Source of the DNA: Trichoderma breve
Lineage: Eukaryota > Ascomycota > Sordariomycetes > Hypocreales > Hypocreaceae
Length of the DNA: 64,000 bases
NCBI RefSeq assembly: GCF_028502605.1
Contig: NC_079236.1
Span: forward strand, 2,046,001-2,110,000
Direction of reading: 5' to 3'
Shown here: positions 1 to 10,279 of the stretch, piece after piece
How positions within the stretch are numbered: the first letter of the stretch is position 1
How the letters are laid out: every line of letters begins with the position of its first letter
The notes under the pieces: model-generated
What the model was told of the DNA's origin: nothing
Database searches by the model: none
What the model saw: only the letters and a program-made list of their open reading frames with translations
Program-made: the position numbers and the translations under genes

Positions 1-715
1 CCTCCACCAAGGCCAAGGCTGGATGCACAGCGATGACTCGCAGCCTGAAGCCGTAATTTTTGCGGCAGATCGGCGCTAGCAAGGGCCGACGTTGATTAAC
101 GTTTTTTAACACTGAACTGAGCACAGTGCATGCGGAGTAATTACGCTCTTTCATTATTATCATTATTGGTACATGAATTGATGCATTATGCTCTATGAGA
201 TAATCAGTGTAATCCTGTAGTCGACTCTCGGAAGCAAGAAACCAGATTTAGGAAGGAATTGACAAGTGCATGCGGGAATCTGTCGGCAAATGCTCCATGG
301 CGTTGATGCTGCATGCACTGCATCCATCCAATGCAACCCCCGGCTTCATCACCGCCTGTAAATCAGCCCTTTGCAGCGTCATCAGCGGCCTAGAGTGCGC
401 TGTTGCCATTGGCCTCCAGCGGCAGATGACGGCACTCGGGCGAATCACAGGCGGGCAGCCTCCAACCTCGGGAATCAAGTTCTGGTCCTGCAACCGTTGG
501 AAGCTAAATCATATCAACCGTCTTCTTCCGCCTCTCCTCCCTTTGCTCTGCTCTACTCCCTTGTTGTCCACTCTACCAAATGCAATTCATTGGCACTTGC
601 TCTTTACATGTGCTATTGAATCTCTGAGCATAACGAATTGACTGCAGCACTCGCAGCTGGCAGCGTTTGATTCCCAGCATCTCGTCAAGCCGTCACTCGG
701 CGGTCAAACTCCACC
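1..715. other. Left-edge intergenic region and leader of the DUF3984 gene
   Basis: I see no supported gene here. Short open frames at about 270-641 have no recognisable domain or coding character. A pyrimidine-rich stretch at about 520-560 looks like the usual fungal promoter or leader tract. The region ends in a near-perfect Kozak context, CCACCATGG, at the start codon at 716. Confidence 0.6.
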
Positions 716-1801
716 ATGGACGTCTCATATGTTCCTCACGCCGAGCGCGTTCGCCGCAAGAATCGATCTTCCACCAATGTCAACCATCTCTCGCTGGCTC
801 CTCTGACGACGAAGCTTCCCATAGATGATGACGAAGCCATTGTCGACGCCGCTGTGCCTCTGTCGCGACCGAGCACCTCATATCTGCAGGGCAAGTCTGC
901 TCCCACCACGCCTCGGCTGCTGGCTAGCTCCGCAACCAAGCCTCGGTCACGATCGAGGTCGCAGAACCGAACACCGTCCGCCTCGGGCGCCCCAATCACC
1001 AAGAGCAAGTCGTCGTCGCATCTCACCCATGCAACAAAAAAGTCTGCGACCGGCACATCGACGCCCCGCCGGCGACACGACGAGGGGACTGACGGCGATT
1101 GGCTGCTGAGGACAGGCGCATTGATGACTTTTGAGGCGAGAGAATTCAAGGGCCAGTCGTGGCTTGTCTCGCGGCAGAGTTCGACGAGCCTCACGGGAAT
1201 TCGAAGCATCGAAGACGTGGCATTTGAGGACGAGCTGGCGCGGGAAAGAGAGATGACGAGCCTACTTACAAGCAGGCGTGGCAGTCTAGCCGACGATGAC
1301 ATGTCCATTTCTGTCATTGGCAGTAAAATACACAGCCGGTCGCACAGCATTCACGGCAGCCGGAGTCAACTCATGACGCCTGTAGAGCGACTCATCGACG
1401 ACGGCTCATATTTCCCCAACCAAGAGTCGCTTGCCGGGCCCGATTTCATCGACCTCGACGAAAGGTTAGAGGAGCTGGAGCGAGACACGGTAGAGGACGC
1501 CGAGGCTGCAGTCAAGAGGCTGATGCGGCGAGGCACGGGGGCCAAGGCCGGGTGGATGACGAGCTTCATGGGATGGAATCTCTTCTCGGTGGACGAGCAC
1601 GAGGAGGAGACAGATGAGGAGTCAGAGTATGACGAGTCACTGGCGAACTCGCGATCACAGGACGACCGGAGCGCTTGGCTTCAGCGTCACGTCGAAGGTC
1701 CCCTGGACCCAGAAGACTTTGTGCCACCTCCAACGACTGACGAGGGAAGCTGGAGCGATGCGGCATGGCTACTCAGCGTAGCGTCAAAGGTGATATTTTG
1801 A
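716..1801 (+). CDS. DUF3984-family fungal protein (function unknown)
   Basis: This is a single-exon gene of 361 codons, and its ATG sits in a strong CCACCATGG context. The N-terminal 125 residues are low complexity, rich in Ser, Thr, Arg and Lys, with repeated RSRS and TPR-like stretches typical of disordered phosphorylated tails. The conserved core begins at about residue 128 (DWLLRTGALMTFEAREFKGQ) and continues to about 160 (SWLVSRQSSTSL). A second conserved block at about 235-300 carries acidic heptads and the GWMTSFMGWNLFSVDE stretch, followed by an acidic tail. From memory of the family this matches DUF3984, found only in filamentous fungi and without an assigned role. There is no signal peptide or membrane span, so it is probably cytosolic or nuclear (inference). 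It has its own transcription unit; the nearest downstream gene is over 3 kb away. Confidence 0.8.
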   Translation: MDVSYVPHAERVRRKNRSSTNVNHLSLAPLTTKLPIDDDEAIVDAAVPLSRPSTSYLQGKSAPTTPRLLASSATKPRSRSRSQNRTPSASGAPITKSKSSSHLTHATKKSATGTSTPRRRHDEGTDGDWLLRTGALMTFEAREFKGQSWLVSRQSSTSLTGIRSIEDVAFEDELAREREMTSLLTSRRGSLADDDMSISVIGSKIHSRSHSIHGSRSQLMTPVERLIDDGSYFPNQESLAGPDFIDLDERLEELERDTVEDAEAAVKRLMRRGTGAKAGWMTSFMGWNLFSVDEHEEETDEESEYDESLANSRSQDDRSAWLQRHVEGPLDPEDFVPPPTTDEGSWSDAAWLLSVASKVIF

Positions 1802-1968
1802 GAATGGGAGCACGCAAGCATCTATCTCCGGCAGCAGTATGGTAGTAATGGATTCCTCTTCAAAGCCGGCCTCATGAGCTTGTCATTCTATGTTCTTAAT
1901 TTTCTTCTTTCTCTCTTTATTCTTTCAATCTAGTGTATTAGTAGCAGTGGTGGTTTTTCCCCAGATGA

Positions 1969-1984
1969 ATCGATCGATCGATCG
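1969..1984. repeat. (ATCG)4 microsatellite
   Basis: Four perfect ATCG units lie in the 3' flank of the DUF3984 gene. The array is self-complementary, so it could form a short hairpin. No function is evident. Confidence 0.9.
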
Positions 1985-2640
1985 AGCTGTGAGTGGATAC
2001 AAGCTGTTTGAGAGATGGAAACCAGAGCAGTGCATGGCCATCTAAGTCCATATAATCAATGACATGTTCTGCTTAGGTACGACAAACCTGTGCAACGTCC
2101 ATTTCAACCGCTCACTTACCATAGATCATACGCCCAACTTTGTACATTGAATTAATGCATCACGCACATCATTGCATAAAGCACATCCCGGCCCAGGACA
2201 ATCTCCACCGCATGTCTAGCTTTAGGCACGGCTCGCCTGTCTCCCTAGCACTACCTACCATCACCCATCCAGCTCAGCTTGTTCGGATCGAGAGACGGGC
2301 AATACAAGACCCCGGCCTCGGTTCCGACGGTTGGGACCTTGTCCATGCCGCGTCCTCGCGGGAAGACTGTGAATGAGACAGACAGTCGTGCTAAGCTGTA
2401 CGAGTACAAGCAATTTCCAGCGCCGCGGGACTTTGAATTCCCCCGCAATGGCCTCATTGGGCAGAGGCACAGGCACCATGTCTCTCGATGGACGAAGGGA
2501 TGTGAGTGAGTCCTAAACCTAGAGAAAAGGGACCCTGTTGGCAGTCTCCATTGCATACTTGTACATGTGAATCCCACTCCGGATGGGCTCCCATGACGCC
2601 TAACAGGAGCGGCATCATGTATGTATGAGATGTAATGCTA

Positions 2641-2672
2641 TGTCATGTCATGTCATGTCATGCCATGTCATG
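2641..2672. repeat. TGTCA pentanucleotide tandem array
   Basis: There are six consecutive TGTCA units plus a partial unit. The fifth unit carries one substitution (TGCCA). The array lies in the intergenic region between the DUF3984 gene and the DUF7703-like gene. Confidence 0.9.
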
Positions 2673-4946
2673 TATGTACAGGTAAGGTATGCACTCAACG
2701 CTTCACAAGCAAGTTTATTCCAGTTTCACGGCGCCCAAGGCATTGGGTACGAGTGGCCCCCCAATGGCACATGTATTAGCCATGCATTCGCCGTTGTCGC
2801 TAGCTCTCACAGCCCATGCAAGCCACCCAATAACGAGCCGGCAAAGGGAGAGAAAAAGGGCTGGAGAGAGACACTGAAGAGGGGAGGGGGGAACTCGGGC
2901 TGCAAAGCCGGGAGCAGGGTTGGTTGATATGTCGATGCTACTCTGGAGTTTTTGGCGGAGATTGGGCTGCTCAGCTCTTTTTTCACCCCCTCTTTCAGCT
3001 TTCACCGTGACCTAGGTAAATATTTTTCTACTTTTTATTTGGGTATTGGTTTTTTTTATTTTTGGTCTTCTTCTTCTCTGTTGGTATTGATGGGCAACAA
3101 CCTGAGTTCAGTTTTAAAACTACTGCAGCTAAATAAGGCGTGTGATGAATCGTGCAAGTCTCGTCTACACACGTAGCGGTGCATCAACAAGAAGGCGTAT
3201 CAAATATACAGCACCACTCAACTCACATGCAGCATGTGCTGTGCTGTGCATTCCTTTTTTCCAACCCAAGAATTCAACCCTTGCATTTGACTCACCGCGG
3301 GCTGCTTTTTAACTCCGAGTACCCTTGTCTCCCTTACAGCTGAGTTGAGAGTCCAAAAAAAGAAAAGAGATGAAAAATGATTTGGAAGGTGAGGAAAAAA
3401 GCAAAGAGCAGGCATAGCATACCTAGGTAGGTAGACCAGGGTTGGTGTGTGTATGTGTTGTTTTTTTGGTCCAGCATCAAAGATTGGACGGAATATTTGC
3501 AAAAACATCGGGACATGATAATCGGCCCATTCTGCGGCTCTTACGATTTATTCCTAGCTGTTTTTTCTCTTTGCTTTTTTTCAACAGTTTTCCTTTGCTT
3601 TTTATGCTATATTCAGCCTATCCAATCAGCTCCACTGCCGCTGTTGGTCTCCCGCACCTTTAAACCATGATGGCTCGCTTAAGCCTGCCGACCTAGACAT
3701 GTATCACAATTATTGTTTTATTTTTGCTTTTTGTCGTCTTCCCATCTTTTATACCGGTTTTCATACTCGTAACATGTAGGTACTAAGGGGGGTCACGCAA
3801 CCCAAGGCCAAGGATGCGGTGAAGCCTTTACTGTAATCGCCCTCTCTTCAAAGCTGAGCTCGGGTCGTGCGTGCCATGATCCCCATGCCTTGCGATGGCA
3901 AATTTACATGCATGTCCATGTCCACCTTTTACACGTATGTCTCCCCCGTCTCCATCAAGTGGATATCAATCGTCGGGCCACTCGTACCGTTAAAAAAACA
4001 AAGCATCAAATCAAGTCCATCCAAGGCATTGACTTTCGTGGAGCCCCCCCATGAATATGATGCAAGGTTCACTTCCCAGCGCGCCAACCACATGCAATAT
4101 AGTCTCGCTTCAGCATCACCCATGGATGGACCAATTCGGCACTACTTGGAGCTTGCAATCTTGCTTTTTTATCCCGCCTTGATTCGCCTCTTTTTAGACC
4201 CCCCCAAGGCTGCAGGCAAAAAATGGTCAATGCCCTCCCGAAATCTCTTGTGACAAGTGACCAGCGGACTGTGTGGCTGGTCTGGTCTCATTGCTCCAGA
4301 CAGTCCGAGACCTGCAAGTATAAGCATAAAACGGCCCTCCCAGGCCAATGTTTCGTAGTGCGTACATGCACCTGTACATGAACATGCATATGCAAGCATC
4401 AAATCAAAAAAGTGTAGTGATGCCGGTATTGGACCTCCCGGTGCCGCGGGTCGTTGGTCTTGCACAAGCTCCGTGTCTTGTCTTAGGCTTCTCGATCTGT
4501 ATCGCCGATTTGCCTTTCCCTTGACTTCTCCTCTTACACTCTCTTGCTTCCCTCTTTGCTGGTTTGTAAAAGAATCACATCTGATAATCGCCCTTTTCCA
4601 TCCTACATCTCCATCTATTCATCTATTCCGTATATAGGGGCTGTAGCTGCTGGTGCTTTCAAGTTTCCCTTACGCCATCATTTCCTACATCCTGTCGGGA
4701 CGTGGTTTTCGTCAGTCTTTTTCGATCACTTTCATCTCGCTCTCCTCCATATCTTCTATTCCAGTTCGGTCGTCAAAACGAGTCTCGCCAAAGTAAAAAA
4801 GTCGAAGGAAACAAAAGCCTTGATGCCCGCCAAGTCAGCATTAACATGCTGTTGACACCGGCAGAGCGTCGCCCAAACCGCACATCTACATCTCAGCCAC
4901 TCGCTTCTCCCGCCTCTCCTCCGCCCCGAATCAGAATCATCGACAA

Positions 4947-5939
4947 ATGGCCATGGCAGGCAACCTCGTGTCGCAGGGCCGCGTCCACGACGAGCTGACG
5001 CACATCGTCATGTACGTCTTCTTCAGCCTGGCGCTCTACAACGTCGGCGAGCTCGTCTGCCACATCGCCGTCACCTTCAAGCGCTTCCGCGGCCTCTACT
5101 GCTGGAGTTTTCTCGTGGCCACCTGCGGCATCGCCCTCAACGCCGTGGGATTCCTGCTGCGTAGCATGGGCACCTCGCTGTCGTTGTCGACATACGTCTA
5201 CTCCGCGCTGGGCATCGTCGGTTGGGCGGCCATGGTCACGGGCCAATCACTTGTGCTATACTCGCGGCTGCACATCATCCTGCCTCGCGAAGGGCTGATT
5301 CGTGGCATCCTCATCATGATCATTGTCAATTCCGTCTGGCTGCTGGTGCCCACTACCGTGTTGCTGTTTCTCTGCAACTCGCCAAGCGCTGCGCAATACC
5401 AGGTGCCGTACTTTATCTTTGAGAGGATCGAGTTGACCGTCTTCTTCATCCAAGAGGTCATCATCTCGGTGCTGTACATCCGCGAGACGTACAAGATCCT
5501 GCGCAGCTACAGGGGGCTCGTGACGGGCGCAAACCGGACCACCATGGTGCATCTCATCCTCATCAACTTTGTCATCATCGCCCTCGACGTCAGCATCCTG
5601 ATTCTGCAGTATACCAACCACTACGACCTCCAGACGGCGTGGAAGCCGTTCGTCTACAGCATCAAGCTGAAGATGGAGTTCAGTGTCCTGAACCGCCTCG
5701 TCGAACTCTCTCAGTACATGCGCCGCAACAGGGGCCTCGCCCTCATCGACACTCCGGCCGTTGGCGCCGCCGCACTGCCGTTGGGCACAGTTGCCGCTGA
5801 TGACGGCCGCATCATCGCAAGAAGGAGGAGCATCATTCCCGACGAATCTGCCTTTTCAACCGTTACGTCAAGCGTTGGGCTGAAAGCACCGCCAAGTCGG
5901 CCTGAGCCGTCCATTTCGGTATCACGGCTGCAAGTATAA
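4947..5939 (+). CDS. DUF7703-like seven-span integral membrane protein
   Basis: This is a single-exon gene of 330 codons. I chose the first ATG of the frame (ATGGCCATG); the second is two codons later. About seven hydrophobic segments fall at roughly residues 18-40, 50-72, 82-108, 120-148, 165-185, 197-222 and a weaker amphipathic stretch at 230-250. Short charged loops separate them, and a polar C-terminal tail of about 75 residues is rich in Ser and Arg. Loop motifs such as FKRFRGLY and YIRETYKILRSYRG fit the fungal DUF7703 membrane family (assignment from memory). The fold resembles fungal receptor-like or rhodopsin-like membrane proteins, but no ligand or partner can be inferred. The C-terminal tail is the likely cytosolic regulatory part. 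The gene stands alone between large intergenic regions. Confidence 0.75.
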   Translation: MAMAGNLVSQGRVHDELTHIVMYVFFSLALYNVGELVCHIAVTFKRFRGLYCWSFLVATCGIALNAVGFLLRSMGTSLSLSTYVYSALGIVGWAAMVTGQSLVLYSRLHIILPREGLIRGILIMIIVNSVWLLVPTTVLLFLCNSPSAAQYQVPYFIFERIELTVFFIQEVIISVLYIRETYKILRSYRGLVTGANRTTMVHLILINFVIIALDVSILILQYTNHYDLQTAWKPFVYSIKLKMEFSVLNRLVELSQYMRRNRGLALIDTPAVGAAALPLGTVAADDGRIIARRRSIIPDESAFSTVTSSVGLKAPPSRPEPSISVSRLQV

Positions 5940-6935
5940 ACCATGGCAGCAGCGACTGTTTTTGCGGTGAGCAGGGTACAGGCACATGTGCATAAGAAAA
6001 GGTGCCAGGGTTGGGGTTGTATTGGCTTTCGGACATTGTTGCAAGTTTTTGTACATTTTTCCTTTTTTAATTATTTTTGGTACATGGCAGGGATATCATT
6101 CATGGGTACAGGTTGGGAGTTTTCAGGAGGAGGAACATTGTCGTTTCGGTAGTGCATGTACACACGGATGGAGTCTGGGGCATGTCGTGACACCCGACGA
6201 CAGCAACACGGCGTTGTTTTGATGGCTGGATCTTGATATCCATCGTGTTTGGAGGCTTTTGATACTTTTAGCAACAATTGAATTAGTGCCGCTCCATTTT
6301 ACTCCGTATAACTAGGCTGTCGCTGTGGATCCCGGATCTCGCCACCCGATCTTGACAATGTCCGGCCGATTTGGTTGATCTTGGACGAGACAGGATACGC
6401 ACAATGAAAGTACATATAGAGATGGCATTCATGAGATTAGAATCGTTTAAATGTCCATTCCCATTAAAGAGCCATCATCACCACATCAGTCACCCAAAAA
6501 ATTAATAAACTCTCCGTCAATCATGCCGCATCAAATGTCATTCCATCTTGACCTCAGCTCAGCCCAGCTGACGACGCCCACCGCCACACAAACCGAGGTT
6601 CAACATTCCCCCCTTCAACACCACGGACAAAGGCTTGATTACATAGATGGTGGCTTTTTTTTTTTCTGGAGATGTTTTTGTTATCTCGTCAGCAAACATG
6701 TGTGATACCCCGAAAAAACGAAAACGAGCTTAGCCTCCCGTCTTGGCTCCAGCATTCTCGCCACGCCACGCACGCAGCTCCCGAGCTCCCGGTTCCGTGG
6801 GGTCATTGCTGTCGAAGTTTAATTCTCGTTTCCCTCTATGTCATATGTTCTCAATCCCGGCTCTTCCTCTTTTTTACCTCTTCTCTTCTTCCTTTTACTT
6901 TCATTTAATCATATCTCGTATTGGATCATTTTTCA
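5940..6935. other. Intergenic region and leader of the cysteine-rich gene
   Basis: No gene is supported. It contains one ACTCCGTA octamer (6301-6308), an 11-T run at 6655-6665, and a C/T-rich leader at about 6859-6900 just before the start codon at 6936. Confidence 0.5.
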
Positions 6936-7749
6936 ATGAATGCTGTGAACAGCGACAAGTTCGTCCCGAGGAGAGCCGGGGCTCCGTCGCCTCCGCCTCC
7001 GCTTCTTCCTCCCCGGCCTCGCGATGTCGGCCGTCTACTCCGGGCCGACGACAATATCGATCTCCCGCCTTCATACGAGGCGTCCACCCTGTAAATCCCC
7101 CAATCTCTTAGCTATCTCAGTGTTACACAACATATGTATTGTATTCGGCAAAGGAAAGGAGAGAGAAACAGAGAGATCGTATCTGTCCCCTCTCACGGCA
7201 TAGAAATATGAAGACTGACATGATCTCCTAAACCCCCTTCGCCCCCCAACAAACAGCCGCAGACCAAGCGACGCACACATCCGCGTCGCCGTCCGCTCCT
7301 CCCAACACGCCTCCAACAGCAACTCCTCCCTACCATCCCTCATCGCCGGCCGCGACGGCCGCACCAGCATCAACACCACAGGCTACCTCCTCACAACCCC
7401 CATGAGCGCCAGCCTCGACCGCTACGACCACTGGGGCCAGAGCCACCCCGCCGACGGCTCCGGCTGCTTCTGCTCCGACTCCGAGGGGTGCTGCTACTCG
7501 AGCCGCGGCGGCGTCGTGTGCTCTGATCGCGACGGGTGCTGCTGGGGGGATCGCGGGGGTTTCTTCTGCAGCGACCGTGAGGGATGCTGCTGTTCCGATA
7601 CGAATGGGTGCTGCTTCTCGAACGACAAAGGGGCGTGTTGCTCGGATGGCAGATCTTGCTGCTTCTCGAAGTTCGATATGGAAGATTCTCAAAGGGGAAT
7701 TCCGACGATGACGGTTGAGACCAGTTCGGTGAGGTATAGTCCAAGGTAA
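6936..7749 (+). CDS. Cysteine-rich tandem-repeat protein (function unknown)
   Basis: There are two exons, 6936-7090 and 7257-7749, joined in phase 2 across a 166-nt GT-AG intron (donor GTAAAT, acceptor ACAG), giving 215 codons plus stop. Residues 1-50 are Pro-rich and contain LPPSYE, a PPxY-type WW-domain ligand. Residues 52-120 are Ser/Thr-rich. Residues 121-189 hold 17 cysteines in about 70 positions, arranged as imperfect 10-16-residue repeats around a CSDxxGCC core (for example CSDSEGCC, CSDRDGCC, CSDREGCC). There is no signal peptide or membrane span, so it is probably intracellular. The cysteine density suggests metal binding or a disulfide-rich module, but I know no matching family and make no functional assignment. 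If the upstream exon were wrong, translation could start at the internal ATG at 7402, which still covers the whole repeat. The next gene is convergent. Confidence 0.72.
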
Positions 7750-8291
7750 CTGGAGATGCGCATCTTGCTGTATTTTTATCTGTACCAGTATATGTGTTGG
7801 CGTTTGGGCTCTGTATTGATGTTGGGATTTGTACTTGTATATGCATCGGTATTGGTACCGGCGTCTGGTTTATATAGCAGTCTAGGTCATGGCGTTGTGA
7901 GCAAACGTCGGGATGTTTATGTATGTAAGCTCGAGGACTATTTTCATCAGCTCTTCATATACTTGTAGAGCTTTCCATGAATGATCAAAATTGGCATCCA
8001 TCAGCGAACTTCGAGAATTGATGGGCCACGTCGTGGTAGAAAAGAAAAAGAAACGTGGGGAGTAATATAAAGATAAAAATGTGTTTCCATTCCGCTGTAT
8101 AGGTAGGTAAATTCGAATCATGTTGGAAAAAAAAATCCATCGCTTCCTAAATCCCGCTCAAGTTTCGTATATCATACATCATAGTGCTATCTATCTGTCT
8201 GTCTGTTCATCAACTCATTCTCAACATCCAATTATATATAGTAAAAAGGAAAAAGGAAAGCATAAAGAGATAGGAATTCAAAAATTGCCTT
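7750..8291. other. Convergent intergenic region
   Basis: This is the shared 3' flank of the cysteine-rich gene and the gag-like gene. It is AT-rich with a CTATCTGTCTGTCTG stretch near 8190. I see no gene, LTR or pol remnant, which matters because pol would lie here if the gag gene were part of a complete element. Confidence 0.55.
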
Positions 8292-9647
8292 TTACCAAGC
8301 AGACTGCGTCGAGCCCAGCATCAACTGCCGCTGGTAAAACCGGCCCCCGGTAAACGCCGTATAAATGTCGTCCACTCTCTGCTCCAGGTTCTTGTCCGTC
8401 CGGATCGCCTTCTCCACCCGCCTCATGCGAGCCCGGCTCAGCATCACGCCCCGCGGCCGGCGCTCCTCGAAGGCGTACCAGCAGTGTCGCAGCTCGTGGC
8501 CCTTGAGGTTACAGGCGGGACACAGCGGCGACTCCGAGTCTTTGACAGAGGCTGCGTCGTTGATGGCCACGTCTGCTTCTGACCCGGAAAATTCAAGATC
8601 GCGAATCTCTCGGTACACCTCTAGAAACGTCCACAGGCGGTCCTCTTCGCCCGGCGAAGTAGCATCTAGCTCCACCACTTCTTTTTCGTCCGAAGGTTCT
8701 GCTTGTATGCGTCCGGCAGATGCCACGTCAGTGCTGCTTCTAATCTCGCTCGGAGCTTCTGCTTCCTGTCGATTATTGGCGTTGGTGTTGTTGTTGCTGC
8801 TGCTACTGTTGCTGCTACTGCTGTTACTGCACTTGTGCGTCTTTTTAAAAGCAATAGCCTCCTCAGCCTCCGTCTTCCACTCAATGGCGGCAAGGTCCAG
8901 CCTGTCGGCCCCCATCATAAACTTGTCAAACAGCGGCGGCGAAAAGGGCAGGATGCAGTCGGCCAGATCACGCAGCCAGGTGCCGCAGTGCGTCTCCGGA
9001 AAGTTGAGCTTGTGGCATCTCGTCACGGCGCTGTACCACTCATGAGCCCAATCCGCCTCGTTGTTGTCAAGGTCGAAGCGCTCCAGCACGCCGTTGTAGT
9101 GGCTCCGCTCAATCTCGATGCGCTGGCGATACGTCGGGGCCGTCGTCGCTTTCAGGATCGCTATCCATTCGCGTAGTGACTGCTTCTCGTCGAGCAGTTC
9201 TGCCTTGGCCGGGACGATGGTACGCAGGATCAGCGCCTTGGTCTTGTCGACCATTTCGTTTTGGCGGTCATACTCCTGCTTCTTGGAGTAGTAGATCTTA
9301 TTCTGGTTATGGTAGAGGCCAAACTCGTCCTTGGTGAGCTCCGACACGTCTCTGGCATGAGGATTGAACTGCTGCACCTGAGGCGGGATTGGGCACGCAC
9401 GCAGGTCGTCAACCGCCTTGTCGGACCACATGTATCGCCAGATGAAGACGTCGACATAGGGCTGGATGTCGCGCCGCCACTCGTCCCAGTCGCGATACCA
9501 CTTGAGCACCTTGGGCTCATGGTCCAGATCGTCCAGCAGCGTCGAGTCGTCGTCGCCCGTGTGTCTCCATATGTCGGGATGAGGGTGAGGGTGAGGATGA
9601 GGATGAAGAGGGGGTTGAGGGTGCGCAGGCGCGGTCGATTCCATCAT
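8292..9647 (-). CDS. Copia-type Gag-like protein with CCHC zinc knuckle, probably domesticated
   Basis: This is a single-exon frame of 451 codons plus stop. I used the ATG at 9647 (ATG ATG GAA); the frame is open further upstream but only with a TTG. Residues 1-30 include a His-Pro dipeptide repeat. Residues 45-260 are helical and rich in Trp and Tyr, with a pattern like the Gag (UBN2/Retrotran_gag_2) region of Ty1/Copia elements. A Ser/Asn tract at about 275-295 is followed by an acidic linker. A retroviral-type zinc knuckle, CPACNLKGHELRHC (C-X2-C-X4-H-X4-C), lies at about 376-389, then a basic C terminus. No protease, integrase or reverse transcriptase frame follows, no LTR is visible, and the frame is undamaged. 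I therefore infer a domesticated or co-opted gag gene; an isolated young fragment is the alternative. It may bind nucleic acid through the knuckle. Confidence 0.65.
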   Translation of the reverse strand: MMESTAPAHPQPPLHPHPHPHPHPDIWRHTGDDDSTLLDDLDHEPKVLKWYRDWDEWRRDIQPYVDVFIWRYMWSDKAVDDLRACPIPPQVQQFNPHARDVSELTKDEFGLYHNQNKIYYSKKQEYDRQNEMVDKTKALILRTIVPAKAELLDEKQSLREWIAILKATTAPTYRQRIEIERSHYNGVLERFDLDNNEADWAHEWYSAVTRCHKLNFPETHCGTWLRDLADCILPFSPPLFDKFMMGADRLDLAAIEWKTEAEEAIAFKKTHKCSNSSSSNSSSSNNNTNANNRQEAEAPSEIRSSTDVASAGRIQAEPSDEKEVVELDATSPGEEDRLWTFLEVYREIRDLEFSGSEADVAINDAASVKDSESPLCPACNLKGHELRHCWYAFEERRPRGVMLSRARMRRVEKAIRTDKNLEQRVDDIYTAFTGGRFYQRQLMLGSTQSAW

Positions 9648-10279
9648 GAACTGGATGCTTTGTCGTCCGTCCTCTTTTCCTTTTCCCACTTCCTTCTCCC
9701 AAGAGTAGAATTGCAGCAACGGGGATCAGCGCAGCGCCTGTGTTGGGTTAGGCGTCAAAGCGAAGAGCGGGAGAAAAAGGCTGATCCATCCATAGGATAG
9801 GATGAGCCAAACAGATCGCTGAGCCGTCCTCGTACCTGTGTACAGTACACTGGTCTAATTGCATTATCGGCATGTCGAAGATCCACCTGCATGAGCCGAA
9901 TCAGACGATGCTATGCTGGCTGATGCGTGCTTTATGAAGCGAGGAAAAACAGATCAAATCAAGGTGAGACGGCCAGCGACAAAAACGTGGTTCCACATGG
10001 CAACGGCAACACCATAGACTGGCAAGTCTAAGTGCAAGTGTGCTGTCTCTGCCATGGCCAAAGTCCAGGTCGGCTTCGGCGCACATCTCCCGAAGGGCTG
10101 CGTGACTCCCACCATCGCCGCTTACCCGGCAGCCCAGAGGGCCAGGAGGAGTGCTTATACTTACTTGTACGAGTACACACTACATGCACAGATGCAGATG
10201 CAACATCCCCCGCGCGCATATTCCTCGAGGCCATACCAGGAGTATCGCTGCTATTACTACAAACTTGAACATAAGTGCT
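9648..10279. other. Divergent promoter region, gag-like gene / DUF5071-like gene
   Basis: About 630 bp separate two start codons pointing away from each other. A short open frame runs from about 10032 to the plus-strand start but begins at non-ATG codons, so I treat it as leader. No recognisable site was found. Confidence 0.45.

Larger units (their letters stand above)
1802..4946. other. 3.1 kb intergenic region with simple repeats and a long pyrimidine-rich leader
   Basis: No gene is supported. The stretch holds an (ATCG)4 tract at 1969-1984, a TGTCA pentamer array at 2641-2672, T-rich runs at about 3035-3075, and a palindromic CCTAGG/TAGGTAGG cluster at about 3420-3434. From about 4480 to 4760 it becomes C/T-rich, as expected for the promoter and 5' leader of the membrane-protein gene at 4947. 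Confidence 0.55.

Noticed and set aside
736..1350. 204-codon minus-strand frame inside the DUF3984 gene
   Set aside because: It is a shadow of the Ser/Arg-rich plus-strand coding sequence.
9648..9719. Upstream extension of the gag-like gene
   Set aside because: The frame starts with TTG rather than ATG, so the ATG at 9647 is used.
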